A DNA stretch of 64,000 bases. Origin: Euzebyella saccharophila. GTDB taxonomy: Bacteria; Bacteroidota; Bacteroidia; Flavobacteriales; Flavobacteriaceae. The translations under genes and the position numbers were made by a program. Under the pieces are notes generated by a model. It did not search any database. It was given only the letters and a program-made list of their open reading frames with translations, and was not told the DNA's origin. The stretch is from positions 62,001 through 126,000 of the forward strand of contig NZ_JACYFJ010000003.1 in the NCBI RefSeq assembly GCF_014855495.1, in the 5' to 3' direction. The first letter of the stretch is position 1, and every line of letters begins with the position of its first letter. Positions 19,506 to 29,269 of this stretch are shown here, piece after piece.

Positions 19506-19970
19506 TTAAACGTTTTCCGAACTAGCGGCTGTTTTTATTGCTTTTTTGATTCGCGTGTATGTACCACACCTACAGATATTCCCGTTCATGGCGCTTTCAA
19601 TTTCTTCGTCCGACGGATTGGGATTCCTTTTTAACAAGGCCGAGGCCGACATTATCTGCCCTGCCTGGCAATATCCGCATTGGGGTACATCGATTTCCAG
19701 CCAAGCTTTTTGTATAGGGTGATCACCATTCTCAGAAAGTCCTTCAATAGTCGTGATTTTTTGCTCACCGACTGCTGAAACCGGTAATTGGCATGAACGT
19801 ACCGCGTTGTCACCTAAATGCACCGTGCAGGCACCACATTGGGCGATACCACAACCATATTTGGTACCCACTAATTTAACATGGTCTCTTAGTACCCAAA
19901 GCATAGGTGTTGCCGGGTCAACGTCGACTTCTTTCGTTTCTCCGTTGATGTTTAAGTTGAATATTGCCAT
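19506..19970 (-). CDS. [2Fe-2S] subunit of molybdenum hydroxylase (IorA/CoxS-type)
   Basis: Small iron-sulfur subunit (154 aa) of the enzyme encoded by the next gene. The plant-type ferredoxin cluster is bound by Cys40, Cys45, Cys48 and Cys60 ([13 protein letters not shown]). The second, helical cluster domain uses Cys98, Cys101, Cys133 and Cys135 (CGYCQAG and [11 protein letters not shown]). All eight ligands are intact. It has no signal peptide of its own, so it presumably reaches the periplasm by riding with the Tat-exported large subunit, as is known for such pairs. Confidence 0.95.
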   Translation of the reverse strand: MAIFNLNINGETKEVDVDPATPMLWVLRDHVKLVGTKYGCGIAQCGACTVHLGDNAVRSCQLPVSAVGEQKITTIEGLSENGDHPIQKAWLEIDVPQCGYCQAGQIMSASALLKRNPNPSDEEIESAMNGNICRCGTYTRIKKAIKTAASSENV

Positions 19971-20066
19971 TTTTAAAAAATTTACTTAAAAATAAAGATT
20001 ATATATTGGGTGTTGCTTACGAAATTCAAACAGTTTTAACCTACTTTGTCAAAATCCTAATTGTTT

Positions 20067-20669
20067 TTAGTTTTTGACAGTCAAGGGTTTAAGCTTTTCA
20101 AGCCATTTCACAAGTAATTCCTTCACTTCTACTTTACGGTTCCCTTTTATGGCCAAGTAAATTCCATCTCTCTCAATACCCCCGGTTACAGAAAAACCTT
20201 CTAAAATGTTGCAATCGGTGCAAAGGCTTTCCACCGTTCGAAAGGTACTGCCAATACCGTACCCAGCATTGGTGTTAAAAGGAATGACCGTTTTATCCTT
20301 AAGGTCGTGCCGGGTCAAAAAGCTTTTAATTGGTGGAGGCAGTTGCATTCCCCATGTGGGGAAGCCTAAAAAAACGGTATCATACTTGTCCATATTTATC
20401 TGTGTTTTTAGGAGCGGAAGAAACCCGGTACGATTTTCTTCGGCCACTTGTGCCACAATCGACTTGTAGTTTTGCGGATAAGGATTTTTTAATTCCAGTG
20501 CCATCAGATCACCGCCCACATTTTCTTGGATCATTTCAGCCACAACCTTAGTATTGTTTGTTCTTGATAAATAGACAATCAATATGTTGTCCGCTTCGTT
20601 CACGGTCCCTTGGGCACTACACCATCCGGATACCAAGAAAATAATAAATAGTAAACGAGATATTATCAT
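20067..20669 (-). CDS. Flavodoxin-like protein with Sec signal peptide
   Basis: A flavodoxin-fold protein of 200 aa. The FMN phosphate-binding loop VYLSRTNNTKVVAEMI and the middle motif FLGFPTWGMQLPPPI are clear. The first 19 residues form a Sec signal ending SAQ. Flavodoxins are usually cytoplasmic one-electron carriers, so an exported version is unusual. It could shuttle electrons between the molybdenum hydroxylase, the PQQ enzyme and the respiratory chain, or act as a quinone reductase; both are inference. Its ATG overlaps the stop of the upstream AraC-type gene by 4 bp, implying translational coupling. Confidence 0.9.
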   Translation of the reverse strand: MIISRLLFIIFLVSGWCSAQGTVNEADNILIVYLSRTNNTKVVAEMIQENVGGDLMALELKNPYPQNYKSIVAQVAEENRTGFLPLLKTQINMDKYDTVFLGFPTWGMQLPPPIKSFLTRHDLKDKTVIPFNTNAGYGIGSTFRTVESLCTDCNILEGFSVTGGIERDGIYLAIKGNRKVEVKELLVKWLEKLKPLTVKN

Positions 20670-21049
20670 TTTTTAATTTTCAATTTTCTGTAATCCGTTG
20701 GCGTATGTCCTACATGTTTTTTAAAAAAAGTGCTAAAATGATTTACTTCCCTAAATCCTAAGACTGTAGCTATGGTAGTAATTGACCAGTCATTTCTTTT
20801 GAGCAATGCCCTTGCTTCCTGAATAAAACGTTCATTTATATTTTGGGTAGTCGTTTTTCCAGTATACAACTTGACGGACCTATTCAAGTGATTTACATGA
20901 ATATTTAAATTATCCGCAAAATCTGAGGCTTTGCGCAACTTTATGGGTTGTGTGTCCTCTGTAATGGGGAATTGTCCGCTCAGTTGCATCAAAAAATTTT
21001 GGGCTATTTGAATATAGGTCTTTTGATTTGTTGTGAGGGACGAATCCAT
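20666..21049 (-). CDS. Short AraC-type DNA-binding protein (HTH domain only)
   Basis: 127 aa comprising essentially only the two helix-turn-helix units of AraC-family regulators (KASDFADNLNIHVNHLNRSVK, then SITTIATVLGFREVNHFSTFFKKHVG). The sensor half of an ordinary 290-300 aa AraC protein is missing. The aldo/keto reductase gene ends only 42 bp upstream, so there is no room for a lost N-terminal part in another frame. It sits inside the redox operon and is coupled by a 4 bp overlap to the flavodoxin gene. It may be a ligand-independent regulator or a truncated remnant that is still translated. Confidence 0.85.
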   Translation of the reverse strand: MDSSLTTNQKTYIQIAQNFLMQLSGQFPITEDTQPIKLRKASDFADNLNIHVNHLNRSVKLYTGKTTTQNINERFIQEARALLKRNDWSITTIATVLGFREVNHFSTFFKKHVGHTPTDYRKLKIKK

Positions 21050-21091
21050 ATTTTCAATATCGATAACTACAGTTTTTTTTGACGTATTCTT

Positions 21092-22222
<1,131 letters not shown>

Positions 22223-22247
22223 TTACTTTACTAATTAGTACTCAATT

Positions 22248-23144
22248 CTATAGATGTCTTTGCAAAAAAGCAATAACCTTTGTCCGTATATGTTCCACAT
22301 CGAACATTTCTCCAAAATGTGGGGCATTCTTAACCACGATCAATTCGTTTTCAACACCATTCACCGTCAACCATGAACTCAAAAGTTGGGATTGCCTGGG
22401 CGAAACCAAATCATCCTTTTCCCCATGAACAATCAGAAAAGGAGGATCGTTTTCATCCACATAGGTTACCGGACTTGCCTTCTTGGCTAAGTCTGGTCTA
22501 TCAAGTGGAGGAGCACCAATCAATAAAGCTTCAGGCGATTTGGCATCATTGGCCCCTGGGAATAAAATCAGTTCGGCGGGTCCGTAGAAATCCACCACGG
22601 CCTTAAAATCAAACGCTTTAGTGGTTTTCGGCACAAAGAAATCGGGAATATCGTTATTTTTTGAAAGTCCCATCAAGGAGGCCAAATGCCCGCCTGCTGA
22701 AAATCCCATTACGGCGATTCGGTCTTTATCGAAACCATACGTATCGGCATTATCGACCAAGAAGGAAACCGCACGGTTACAATCCTGTATTTGGGCAGGA
22801 AAAACACCTTGGGTTGCAAAACGGTAATCTATGGAAGCCAAAGCAAAACCTTTAGAAACAGTTTCAGCCACGGTTTCTTTCATATAACCGATATCGGCGT
22901 ATTTGTCGTTGACCAACCAACCGCCGCCATGCACAAAAACAACCAAGGGTATTTTACCGGATACTTTTTGGGGCAAATAGATATCCAACAAATGTTTTTG
23001 CACTGCGTCGTTGGCATAATTGATATTGCTATGTAAAACCGTTCCCTCAGGGAATAGGTCAATTACCCGATTGGTTTGAGAAAATCCCTGCTGAACTATG
23101 ATAATCCCAAAAACTAAGAAAAGTAAAGGTTTATTAAGTTTCAA
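22248..23144 (-). CDS. Secreted alpha/beta-hydrolase, BD-FAE/carboxylesterase-like
   Basis: A secreted esterase/lipase-type alpha/beta-hydrolase of 298 aa. The signal peptide spans about 1-22 (ending FSQ). The oxyanion-hole motif is HGGGW (72-76) and the nucleophile is Ser149 in GFSAGGH. An acidic residue in VHGEKDDLVSP and a histidine in NAPHFGEM complete the triad. The arrangement resembles bifunctional feruloyl/acetyl-xylan esterase-type hydrolases. It is 26 bp upstream of the aldo/keto reductase gene and probably deacylates the same extracellular compound class as the type-B carboxylesterase further upstream. Confidence 0.9.
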   Translation of the reverse strand: MKLNKPLLFLVFGIIIVQQGFSQTNRVIDLFPEGTVLHSNINYANDAVQKHLLDIYLPQKVSGKIPLVVFVHGGGWLVNDKYADIGYMKETVAETVSKGFALASIDYRFATQGVFPAQIQDCNRAVSFLVDNADTYGFDKDRIAVMGFSAGGHLASLMGLSKNNDIPDFFVPKTTKAFDFKAVVDFYGPAELILFPGANDAKSPEALLIGAPPLDRPDLAKKASPVTYVDENDPPFLIVHGEKDDLVSPRQSQLLSSWLTVNGVENELIVVKNAPHFGEMFDVEHIRTKVIAFLQRHL

Positions 23145-23185
23145 AATATATTATTTTTTTAAGTAACTAAAACATTTTACAATCG

Positions 23186-25324
23186 CTATGGCAGCGCAAA
23201 AGCCATAATAGATCCCGAAGGGTTTTCCTTAGTGCCGCCAACAGAAAGCGCAACATATTGTTTACCATCCAATACATACGAGCATACGTTCGCATTATTG
23301 GCAGCGGGCAATTCTGTTTCCCAAACTACCTGCCCTGATTTTTTGTCAATCGCCCATAATTTCTTATCGGCTGCACCACTTATGAATATAAGTCCTCCTG
23401 CCGTTACCATCGGTCCAGAGCGCGCCAACAAACCTGTGTCCGGTCCGCCTTCCTCCTGTAATTTTTTGTCATTGCCCAAGGGTATTTGCCAATCGTATTC
23501 CCCGGTATTAAGGTTTAAAGCGTTCAGGGTGTTCCATGGGGCTTTCATTGCCGGGTTGCCACTAGGGTCGCTCCATGTTCTATACGGTGTGATGTTCATA
23601 AACCTGTTCGATTTTTCTTCCCCATCCGTTATTTTTGGGGCATCTATTGTTGCATCTTTCATGTCGAATAGAAAAGCAATAATCCCGTTTTCTTCCCGCG
23701 CAGTAATCACTCCTTTGTAACCTGGCATTTTACCACCACCTTGCTGAATTTTCAATAGGGTTTCGTTTTCTGACAATCGTTTTTTTAAATCGACCAAGGA
23801 GGGCACATCTTCCATTGCTCCTTTCTTATCAGCACCATGACAGGCCACACAATGTTTCTCATAGGTAACCCGGCCCAGCTCAAAACGGGTGTTGTTCTGG
23901 GCCTTGAAATGTTCGTCGGCATCCACGATAGTCTGAATTTCAGGCAGATTGTTTCCGCGGATATACAGATAATCGGTATCCGGGTCATACGCAGATCCTC
24001 CCCAATTGGCTCCCCCTCTGGTGGCCGGTAATGATATCGTTCCCTTTAAATCGGGAGGTGTGAACAAACCTTCATAACGCACCGATCGAAATGTTTTTAA
24101 AATGGAATCGTGGTCAGCATCGGAATAATGGTTTAAATCATCTTCGGTCATAAACTGTTTTACGAAGGGTTCTGGTTTTATAGGGAAGGGCTGCGTCTCA
24201 TAAGCTACTTCGCCTGGAAGATTCGAGGCTGGAACTTTACGTTCTTCCACGGGGTAAAGTGATTCGCCAGTTTCGCGATCCAGTATGAAAACAAAGCCAT
24301 GTTTGGTGGTCTGGGCTACGGCTTCGATTTCCTTTCCGTCTTTTTGGAGGGTTACTAAAGTAGGTGGAGCGGGCAAATCATAATCCCAAATATCATGGTG
24401 TACGGTCTGAAAATGCCATTTATACGCTCCTGTGGCGGCATCCAAGGCTAGAACGCAATTTCCATACAGATTGGCACCTATTCGGTCCGCTCCATAAAAA
24501 TCATAGGATGGGGAACCCAATGCCAAAAAAACCACTCCTTTTTCCGTATCAATGGCCATCCCTGCCCAACAATTGACTCCACCGGCATATTTATAGGCGT
24601 CGGGAGGCCAAGTTTCATAGCCCGGTTCGCCCGGATGTGGTATCGTATGGAACGTCCAGACCAGTTCCCCGGTCTTTGAATTATAGGCACGAACGTAGCC
24701 TGGGGGCGCTCCATAAAAATCAGGCAGTCTTGAACCGATGATAACGAGGTCTTTGAAGATACTGCCGGGAGTCGTCAAGGTCACCGAAATTTCTTCGGGG
24801 TTGTCGCGGACTCCGACATTCAGGTTCACTCTTCCATTTTCGCCAAATGTAGGAACTAGTTCACCTGTTTCCGCATTGATGGCCATCAAGTAATTGCCAG
24901 CGGAATATAGAATCCGTTTATCGTCCCCATCTTCCCAATAGGTCACACCTCTGCTTGCAGCACTAGGTTCGCCTTCTTCCAACGCCACGTATCGCCAGAC
25001 TTGCTCACCTGTTGCGGCATTGATGGCATAGACTGTTTGATTTCTTGAATTGGCATACATGACCCCGTCAATAATAATAGGATTTGCTTGGCTTGAAGCC
25101 GCAGGTTCTTCGCCATTAGGGACATCGTTGGCATGAAATGTCCAAACGTTCTTCAATTGGCCTACATTGGAAACATTGATTTGATCTAATGGGGAATAGC
25201 TTGATGCTTTGGCATCCGCTTTATAAGATGTCCAAGTATTTGAGATTTCTTTGGATTCCTCGGTGCAACTGTTTAAAAGCAGGATTAATAGTACTCCTAT
25301 GTATAGTGGAAATTGAATGCGCAT
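23186..25324 (-). CDS. PQQ-dependent quinoprotein dehydrogenase with cytochrome c domain, lipoprotein
   Basis: A 712 aa lipoprotein (LILLLNSC, Cys20) with an eight-bladed PQQ-type beta-propeller built of repeats such as YAINAATGEQVWRY, RAYNSKTGELVWTF and WAIDKKSGQVVWET. A class I cytochrome c domain is inserted in the propeller, with haem motif Cys492-x-x-Cys495-His496 (CVACHG) and a likely axial Met in GGGKMPGYKG. Such enzymes oxidise alcohols, sugars or polyols in the periplasm and pass electrons to the respiratory chain. The substrate is unknown. No pqq synthesis genes are in the window, so the cofactor would come from elsewhere. Confidence 0.93.
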   Translation of the reverse strand: MRIQFPLYIGVLLILLLNSCTEESKEISNTWTSYKADAKASSYSPLDQINVSNVGQLKNVWTFHANDVPNGEEPAASSQANPIIIDGVMYANSRNQTVYAINAATGEQVWRYVALEEGEPSAASRGVTYWEDGDDKRILYSAGNYLMAINAETGELVPTFGENGRVNLNVGVRDNPEEISVTLTTPGSIFKDLVIIGSRLPDFYGAPPGYVRAYNSKTGELVWTFHTIPHPGEPGYETWPPDAYKYAGGVNCWAGMAIDTEKGVVFLALGSPSYDFYGADRIGANLYGNCVLALDAATGAYKWHFQTVHHDIWDYDLPAPPTLVTLQKDGKEIEAVAQTTKHGFVFILDRETGESLYPVEERKVPASNLPGEVAYETQPFPIKPEPFVKQFMTEDDLNHYSDADHDSILKTFRSVRYEGLFTPPDLKGTISLPATRGGANWGGSAYDPDTDYLYIRGNNLPEIQTIVDADEHFKAQNNTRFELGRVTYEKHCVACHGADKKGAMEDVPSLVDLKKRLSENETLLKIQQGGGKMPGYKGVITAREENGIIAFLFDMKDATIDAPKITDGEEKSNRFMNITPYRTWSDPSGNPAMKAPWNTLNALNLNTGEYDWQIPLGNDKKLQEEGGPDTGLLARSGPMVTAGGLIFISGAADKKLWAIDKKSGQVVWETELPAANNANVCSYVLDGKQYVALSVGGTKENPSGSIMAFALP

Positions 25325-25363
25325 CAGTGTAATTATTATCGTTATTATTCTGAATTATTTCTG

Positions 25364-26983
25364 TCAAATACCCCGTGATTGTAGTTTATTTCTGAGTTTG
25401 ACACCCTTTTCAATGACATCCAATCTCGCTTTTCTTGGATCTGGTTTTCCAACGGCTTCACCATCTAACTGTATATCCATAATTTCACCTTCATTTTTAG
25501 TATAGACTGGCCAGTTTGGTAATCCATCCCCATTCGGGTTTCCGTTCTTGGCGAAATTTACCCAGTACCCATTCATGATTTCCGCCACTTTTTTATCTTC
25601 AGGAGTGGTCTCGGGATTGCCCCAACGTGCATCAAGATTATTAAACACATAGCCAACTTCGGAACCATGGCCGGCACCATATTTCATTCTTTCCTTCATA
25701 GGTTCGGGTACAAAACCAAAATGATAAATAAACGTGGGTTCACCTTGTTCCGCGAAAGCTCTTGCGGCAAAACGTCCTGGTTCTCCCCACACCCAATCGG
25801 TATTGAACTTGGTAATCACCTCTTCGAATGCTTTACTTCCATCAGGATCATAGGCAGCTTGTGCTTCCTCCTTAAACTCGCCAAAAAGTGAAAATAGTTC
25901 TTCTTTTGTTTTACTGTTGTTGACAAAACTACCTCCGATTTCGGCGCTGTTAGAACCGATCATCAACGGTATTTGCATTTGTCTACCAGCGTTGTAGGCA
26001 CTTTCGGCAGTTTCCGTTACCAATTTGCCGTCCAAAATCGGCCCGGAATAGATTCTAGGGCCTCCTTCACCATCCGTTTCTTGACCGCTATCCACAATTT
26101 CTTCTACAGGCAATGCACGCAGCTTGGCCAAGGCATCGGCATCCGTACCTTCTATTCCGTGTTTTTTGGCAAAGTTAATTCCAGTGGTCTCCGCGGAAAC
26201 GGGATAAAAAGGGGAAGCATTTTCCTCTCTAATCGGTCTTCCGGTAAGTACTCCGTCACGGGCGCCTCCAGATTCGCTAATGGCTTTATGAAAAAGTCCT
26301 TTTGCATCTGGAATGGTCATCAAAGAATGTACGGAAACCCCTCCGGCAGAAAAACCAAAAATTGTCACATTATCTGGATTTCCGCCAAAGGCAGCAATGT
26401 TCTTTTGTACCCACTGAAGTGCCGCAATCTGATCCATATAAGCATAGCTACCCTTGTGTTCTTCAGGATGTTCTGCACTTAAAGCAGGAAATGCAAAATG
26501 GCCCAAACGCCCCAAACGGTAATTAATGGTGATTAAAACCACTCCCTTCTTCGCAAATTCATCACCCGCGATTCCAGCTCCGGAACCACTTCCTCCAACA
26601 AAGCCTCCACCATGAATCCAAACCATGACCGGCAGGTTCGCACCCGAATTTACATCAGCGGGTTTCCACACATTTAGGTACAGGCAATCTTCGGATGAAC
26701 CTTCACTAATGGTTCCCGGGGCACCGCCCCATCCGGACTGTGCGCAGTTTGCACCGTACTCCGTAGCATCCAATTCACCTTCCCAGTGGGATAATGGTTG
26801 AGGGGCTCTCCAACGAAACTCACCAACTGGAGGAGCCGCAAAGGGTATTCCTTTAAAACTAGCTACACCATCTTCATAGACGCCTCGAATTACCCCTAAT
26901 TCGGTCTTTACTTTGGGTGTACTTTCTTGCGCGGAAATAGTAACTCCAAGGAGTACCAACAATCCTAATATGTATTTTTTCAT
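25364..26983 (-). CDS. Secreted type-B carboxylesterase
   Basis: A 539 aa member of the carboxylesterase type B/cholinesterase family with a Sec signal (about 1-18). The signature SEDCLYLNVW, the oxyanion-hole HGGGF, the nucleophile Ser212 in GFSAGGVS and the C-terminal catalytic His region (GAGHGSEVGYVF) are all intact. It hydrolyses ester bonds of an unknown carboxylic ester. It is separated by 39 bp from the PQQ dehydrogenase gene downstream. Confidence 0.94.
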   Translation of the reverse strand: MKKYILGLLVLLGVTISAQESTPKVKTELGVIRGVYEDGVASFKGIPFAAPPVGEFRWRAPQPLSHWEGELDATEYGANCAQSGWGGAPGTISEGSSEDCLYLNVWKPADVNSGANLPVMVWIHGGGFVGGSGSGAGIAGDEFAKKGVVLITINYRLGRLGHFAFPALSAEHPEEHKGSYAYMDQIAALQWVQKNIAAFGGNPDNVTIFGFSAGGVSVHSLMTIPDAKGLFHKAISESGGARDGVLTGRPIREENASPFYPVSAETTGINFAKKHGIEGTDADALAKLRALPVEEIVDSGQETDGEGGPRIYSGPILDGKLVTETAESAYNAGRQMQIPLMIGSNSAEIGGSFVNNSKTKEELFSLFGEFKEEAQAAYDPDGSKAFEEVITKFNTDWVWGEPGRFAARAFAEQGEPTFIYHFGFVPEPMKERMKYGAGHGSEVGYVFNNLDARWGNPETTPEDKKVAEIMNGYWVNFAKNGNPNGDGLPNWPVYTKNEGEIMDIQLDGEAVGKPDPRKARLDVIEKGVKLRNKLQSRGI

Positions 26984-27013
26984 TTGAGTGTTTATTAAGT
27001 TGCGTTGTTCAAG

Positions 27014-27460
27014 TTATTCCCTTGTCATTGTTTTGCTAAAGGTCAGATCGGCCAATTTCCAAGTGTTATCCTCCTTTACATAAACCTCCGTTACCATAAA
27101 GGGATTGGTCACTTCATTACTGCCTACTACGGCCAAGAGTGTAATTTGGTTCCAAAGTATAACGGTATTATCATTCAAGACTTCGACCATGACTTCATGG
27201 ACATCAGCTTTTTTATAGTGGATGAACCCACCTCTAATGATTTCTACTTCGCGGTCCTTTCCCCATGTGCCGCCCATGTGGACGAACTTGGCTTTATCAT
27301 GAAAAAGGCCTTCCAATTTATCGGCATCCTTATCGGCCATCCATTGCCATTTATGGATGGACAGCTCTCTGATTTCCTTTTCTAAATCAGTCGATTGGGC
27401 AAGGGCGACTTTTCCTGTGATGAGCATAACTAATAGACTTAGTATTATTTTCCTGTTCAT
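27014..27460 (-). CDS. Secreted NTF2-like (SnoaL/DUF4440-type) protein
   Basis: A 148 aa NTF2-fold protein with a cleavable signal peptide (ending ALAQ). The DUF4440/SnoaL-like pattern is visible in the segments WQWMADKDADKLEGLFHD, VHMGGTWGKDREVEII and DNTVILWNQITL. It is closely similar along its length to the C-terminal half of the neighbouring upstream protein (27487-28332), so the two arose by tandem duplication. NTF2-like proteins can be isomerases, hydratases or binding proteins; which applies here cannot be told. Confidence 0.88.
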   Translation of the reverse strand: MNRKIILSLLVMLITGKVALAQSTDLEKEIRELSIHKWQWMADKDADKLEGLFHDKAKFVHMGGTWGKDREVEIIRGGFIHYKKADVHEVMVEVLNDNTVILWNQITLLAVVGSNEVTNPFMVTEVYVKEDNTWKLADLTFSKTMTRE

Positions 27461-27486
27461 TTTTATAAATTATTTGTTCTGAAGTA

Positions 27487-28332
27487 TTAATGCGCAATTT
27501 CATGGGTATCACGAACGCTGCTAAAGGTAAGGTCCAATAATTTCCAATCGTCGCCTTCTTTTTTATAGAATTCGGTCACGGTAAATTCATTGGATACATC
27601 GTTACCACGAACATGGGCCGTAAGTGTTATTCTGTTCCAAAGTACCACGGTATTGTCATCAAAAGTTTCCACGACCACATCGTGTACATCGGCATTTTTA
27701 TACCAAATGCTTCCCGTCTCGATGATTTCCAATTCCCTGTCTTTTTTCCAGGAGCCGCTCATGTGTACAAACCTTGATTTGTCATGAAACAGATTGGCCA
27801 ACTTGTTCACATCCTTTTCGGCCATCCATTTCCATTTGGCTTTGGAAAGTTCCTTGATCTCATTTTCAAGACTTGAATTGTTAATTTCAGGAAGCGGTAT
27901 GTTGTTATAATCCTCAACACTAAGTTCATCTGTCCATTGGGTAGGTGTAGGCCCGCCTATCGCCAAATAGGTTACTGCACTTTTAGGAGTGGCACCATGC
28001 CAATGTTCTACATTGGGAAGGCATTTGATTACATCACCAGCGCGCACTACTTGTACTTCCTTTCCTTTTTCCTGATAAAAACCAACGCCGTTAGTGATCA
28101 ACAATTGTTGGCCGTCTGGATGTAAATGCCAGTTAAGAAATGCTCCAGGTGCTGAAACCGCTTGGGCTACGTTATGTTTAAAAGTTTCATCAGCATCTAC
28201 AACATGCGTAAGCCAAATATCACCGGTATGGTGTACGTTTTTCGCTTTTGCCCCCATGGGAAAAATAGCTTCTTGCGCAAAGGAAGATATGCTTAGCATA
28301 CCTATAAACAAGCCTATCAATAATACTCTCAT
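27487..28332 (-). CDS. Secreted cupin / NTF2-like fusion protein
   Basis: 281 aa with a Sec signal (about 1-19), an N-terminal RmlC-like cupin and a C-terminal DUF4440/NTF2-like domain (about 155-275). The cupin metal-ligand region is recognisable as NWHLHPDGQQLLIT and VEHWHGATP. The cupin half is paralogous to the separate cupin lipoprotein at 30398-30889, and the NTF2 half to the adjacent 27014-27460 gene. This is the first gene of the long left operon, with a well-defined promoter/operator at 28374-28445. A ring-modifying or isomerising role on an aromatic or lactone compound is possible, but it is inference. Confidence 0.88.
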   Translation of the reverse strand: MRVLLIGLFIGMLSISSFAQEAIFPMGAKAKNVHHTGDIWLTHVVDADETFKHNVAQAVSAPGAFLNWHLHPDGQQLLITNGVGFYQEKGKEVQVVRAGDVIKCLPNVEHWHGATPKSAVTYLAIGGPTPTQWTDELSVEDYNNIPLPEINNSSLENEIKELSKAKWKWMAEKDVNKLANLFHDKSRFVHMSGSWKKDRELEIIETGSIWYKNADVHDVVVETFDDNTVVLWNRITLTAHVRGNDVSNEFTVTEFYKKEGDDWKLLDLTFSSVRDTHEIAH

Positions 28333-28373
28333 TTTGTTTTATTTAATTGATTTAGATTATAAATTACCTTTTC

Positions 28374-28445
28374 CAAAGCTATGGTATAATTCATAGGATA
28401 GGCTTACCACAATTACGGATTCACCTACCATTATTACGGATTACA
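28374..28445 (-). promoter_or_regulatory. Promoter and double-box operator of the left redox operon
   Basis: Read on the minus strand there is a perfect Bacteroidota -7 box TAGCTTTG (28374-28381). The distal part has two direct boxes, ATTACGGATT at 28412-28421 and ATTACGGATT at 28433-28442, 21 bp apart centre to centre (two helical turns), separated by the conserved CACCTACC core. The first box begins 31 bp from the -7 box. The same geometry and near-identical boxes occur before the right operon at 34598-34669. Spacing and direct orientation fit binding of an AraC-family activator next to the -33 region. Confidence 0.75.
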
Positions 28446-28559
28446 GGGGTATAAACCCTTTGTTCACAAAGTATTAACTAAATTCGAACAATAGTTTTCT
28501 TCTCTGTCCAACACAAAAGATTAGATATGGGTCGATGATTATTGTTCCGAATTTAAATT

Positions 28560-28791
28560 TAGGTACAGGGTACCCACTGAATGGTGAACTTGATTTAACT
28601 GAAAGAAATTAGATGAAAGAAAAACATTCAGTGCAACCTTATTCATGTAGCGAAACAAAAAATATCCGACCCCTGATAAATCGTTAAATAAAATTGCATG
28701 CGACCTTGGTTTTAAATATCCACAGCATTTCAAAAGACTTTTTAAGAAAATGGTGGGGTATATCCCTCAGGAGTATCGCATGTTGAACTAA
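28560..28791 (+). pseudogene. Decayed AraC-family regulator gene (C-terminal fragment with frameshift)
   Basis: The + strand ending in a TAA at 28789-28791 encodes a recognisable AraC second helix-turn-helix, including LGFKYPQHF, against the identical LGFKYPQHF in the intact regulator at 34730-35641. Upstream, in another frame, KNIQCNLIHVAKQKISDP matches YIQNKLIEVAKERVFDP of that regulator. A single-base shift at about 28670 breaks the frame, and most of the N-terminal domain is gone. The relic keeps the position expected for a regulator divergent from the operon that starts at 28332. The left boundary is approximate. Confidence 0.8.
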
Positions 28792-28828
28792 TAGTTTCCA
28801 GCATCCAAAGTTATTCGCCCATTTCGAA

Positions 28829-29260
28829 CTAGAACTTGTATTTTTTAAAAACCATCGACATCGATTCAGGATCAATAGCTTCCATATCAATCAGTTTTAA
28901 ATCTTTTACCATTTCTGCTGTGGTTGTTTTATACTTTTGAAAATGAGGTGTTTTCAAATGCAATTCGTAAGCCTCCTTATTGGCATAAATTTCCAAAAGT
29001 CGTATCTGTGTAAGATTTTGCTTTTGAAACATGGGGTAAATGCAGATTACCCCGGGCTCCAGCCTAAGTGATGCTTCCGATTCCTCTTTGAGTATCTCCA
29101 AATATTCATCCAGATAGTCCGTCCCAATTTCAAGTTCCGCAATGCGAACCATCATTTTCCCTCGATCAGAATCCGTTTTTAGGGCATCATCGCTTTGCCC
29201 GAAACCAAGTAAAGACAGATGTAGTAATACCAATAAGAGCCCCAATTTTTTAGTCAGCAT
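28829..29260 (-). CDS. Secreted antibiotic-biosynthesis-monooxygenase (ABM)-type protein
   Basis: 143 aa with a Sec signal (about 1-22) and a dimeric alpha/beta-barrel ABM domain (about 35-125). Characteristic segments are AELEIGTDYLDEYLEILKEE, EPGVICIYPMF and LLEIYANKEAYELHLKTPHFQKYKT. ABM proteins are cofactor-free monooxygenases or quinol-modifying enzymes that are usually cytoplasmic; this one is exported. It is the last gene of the right operon, 9 bp after the hydrolase gene, and converges on the AraC relic. Confidence 0.87.
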   Translation of the reverse strand: MLTKKLGLLLVLLHLSLLGFGQSDDALKTDSDRGKMMVRIAELEIGTDYLDEYLEILKEESEASLRLEPGVICIYPMFQKQNLTQIRLLEIYANKEAYELHLKTPHFQKYKTTTAEMVKDLKLIDMEAIDPESMSMVFKKYKF

Positions 29261-29269
29261 AGTGCAATT

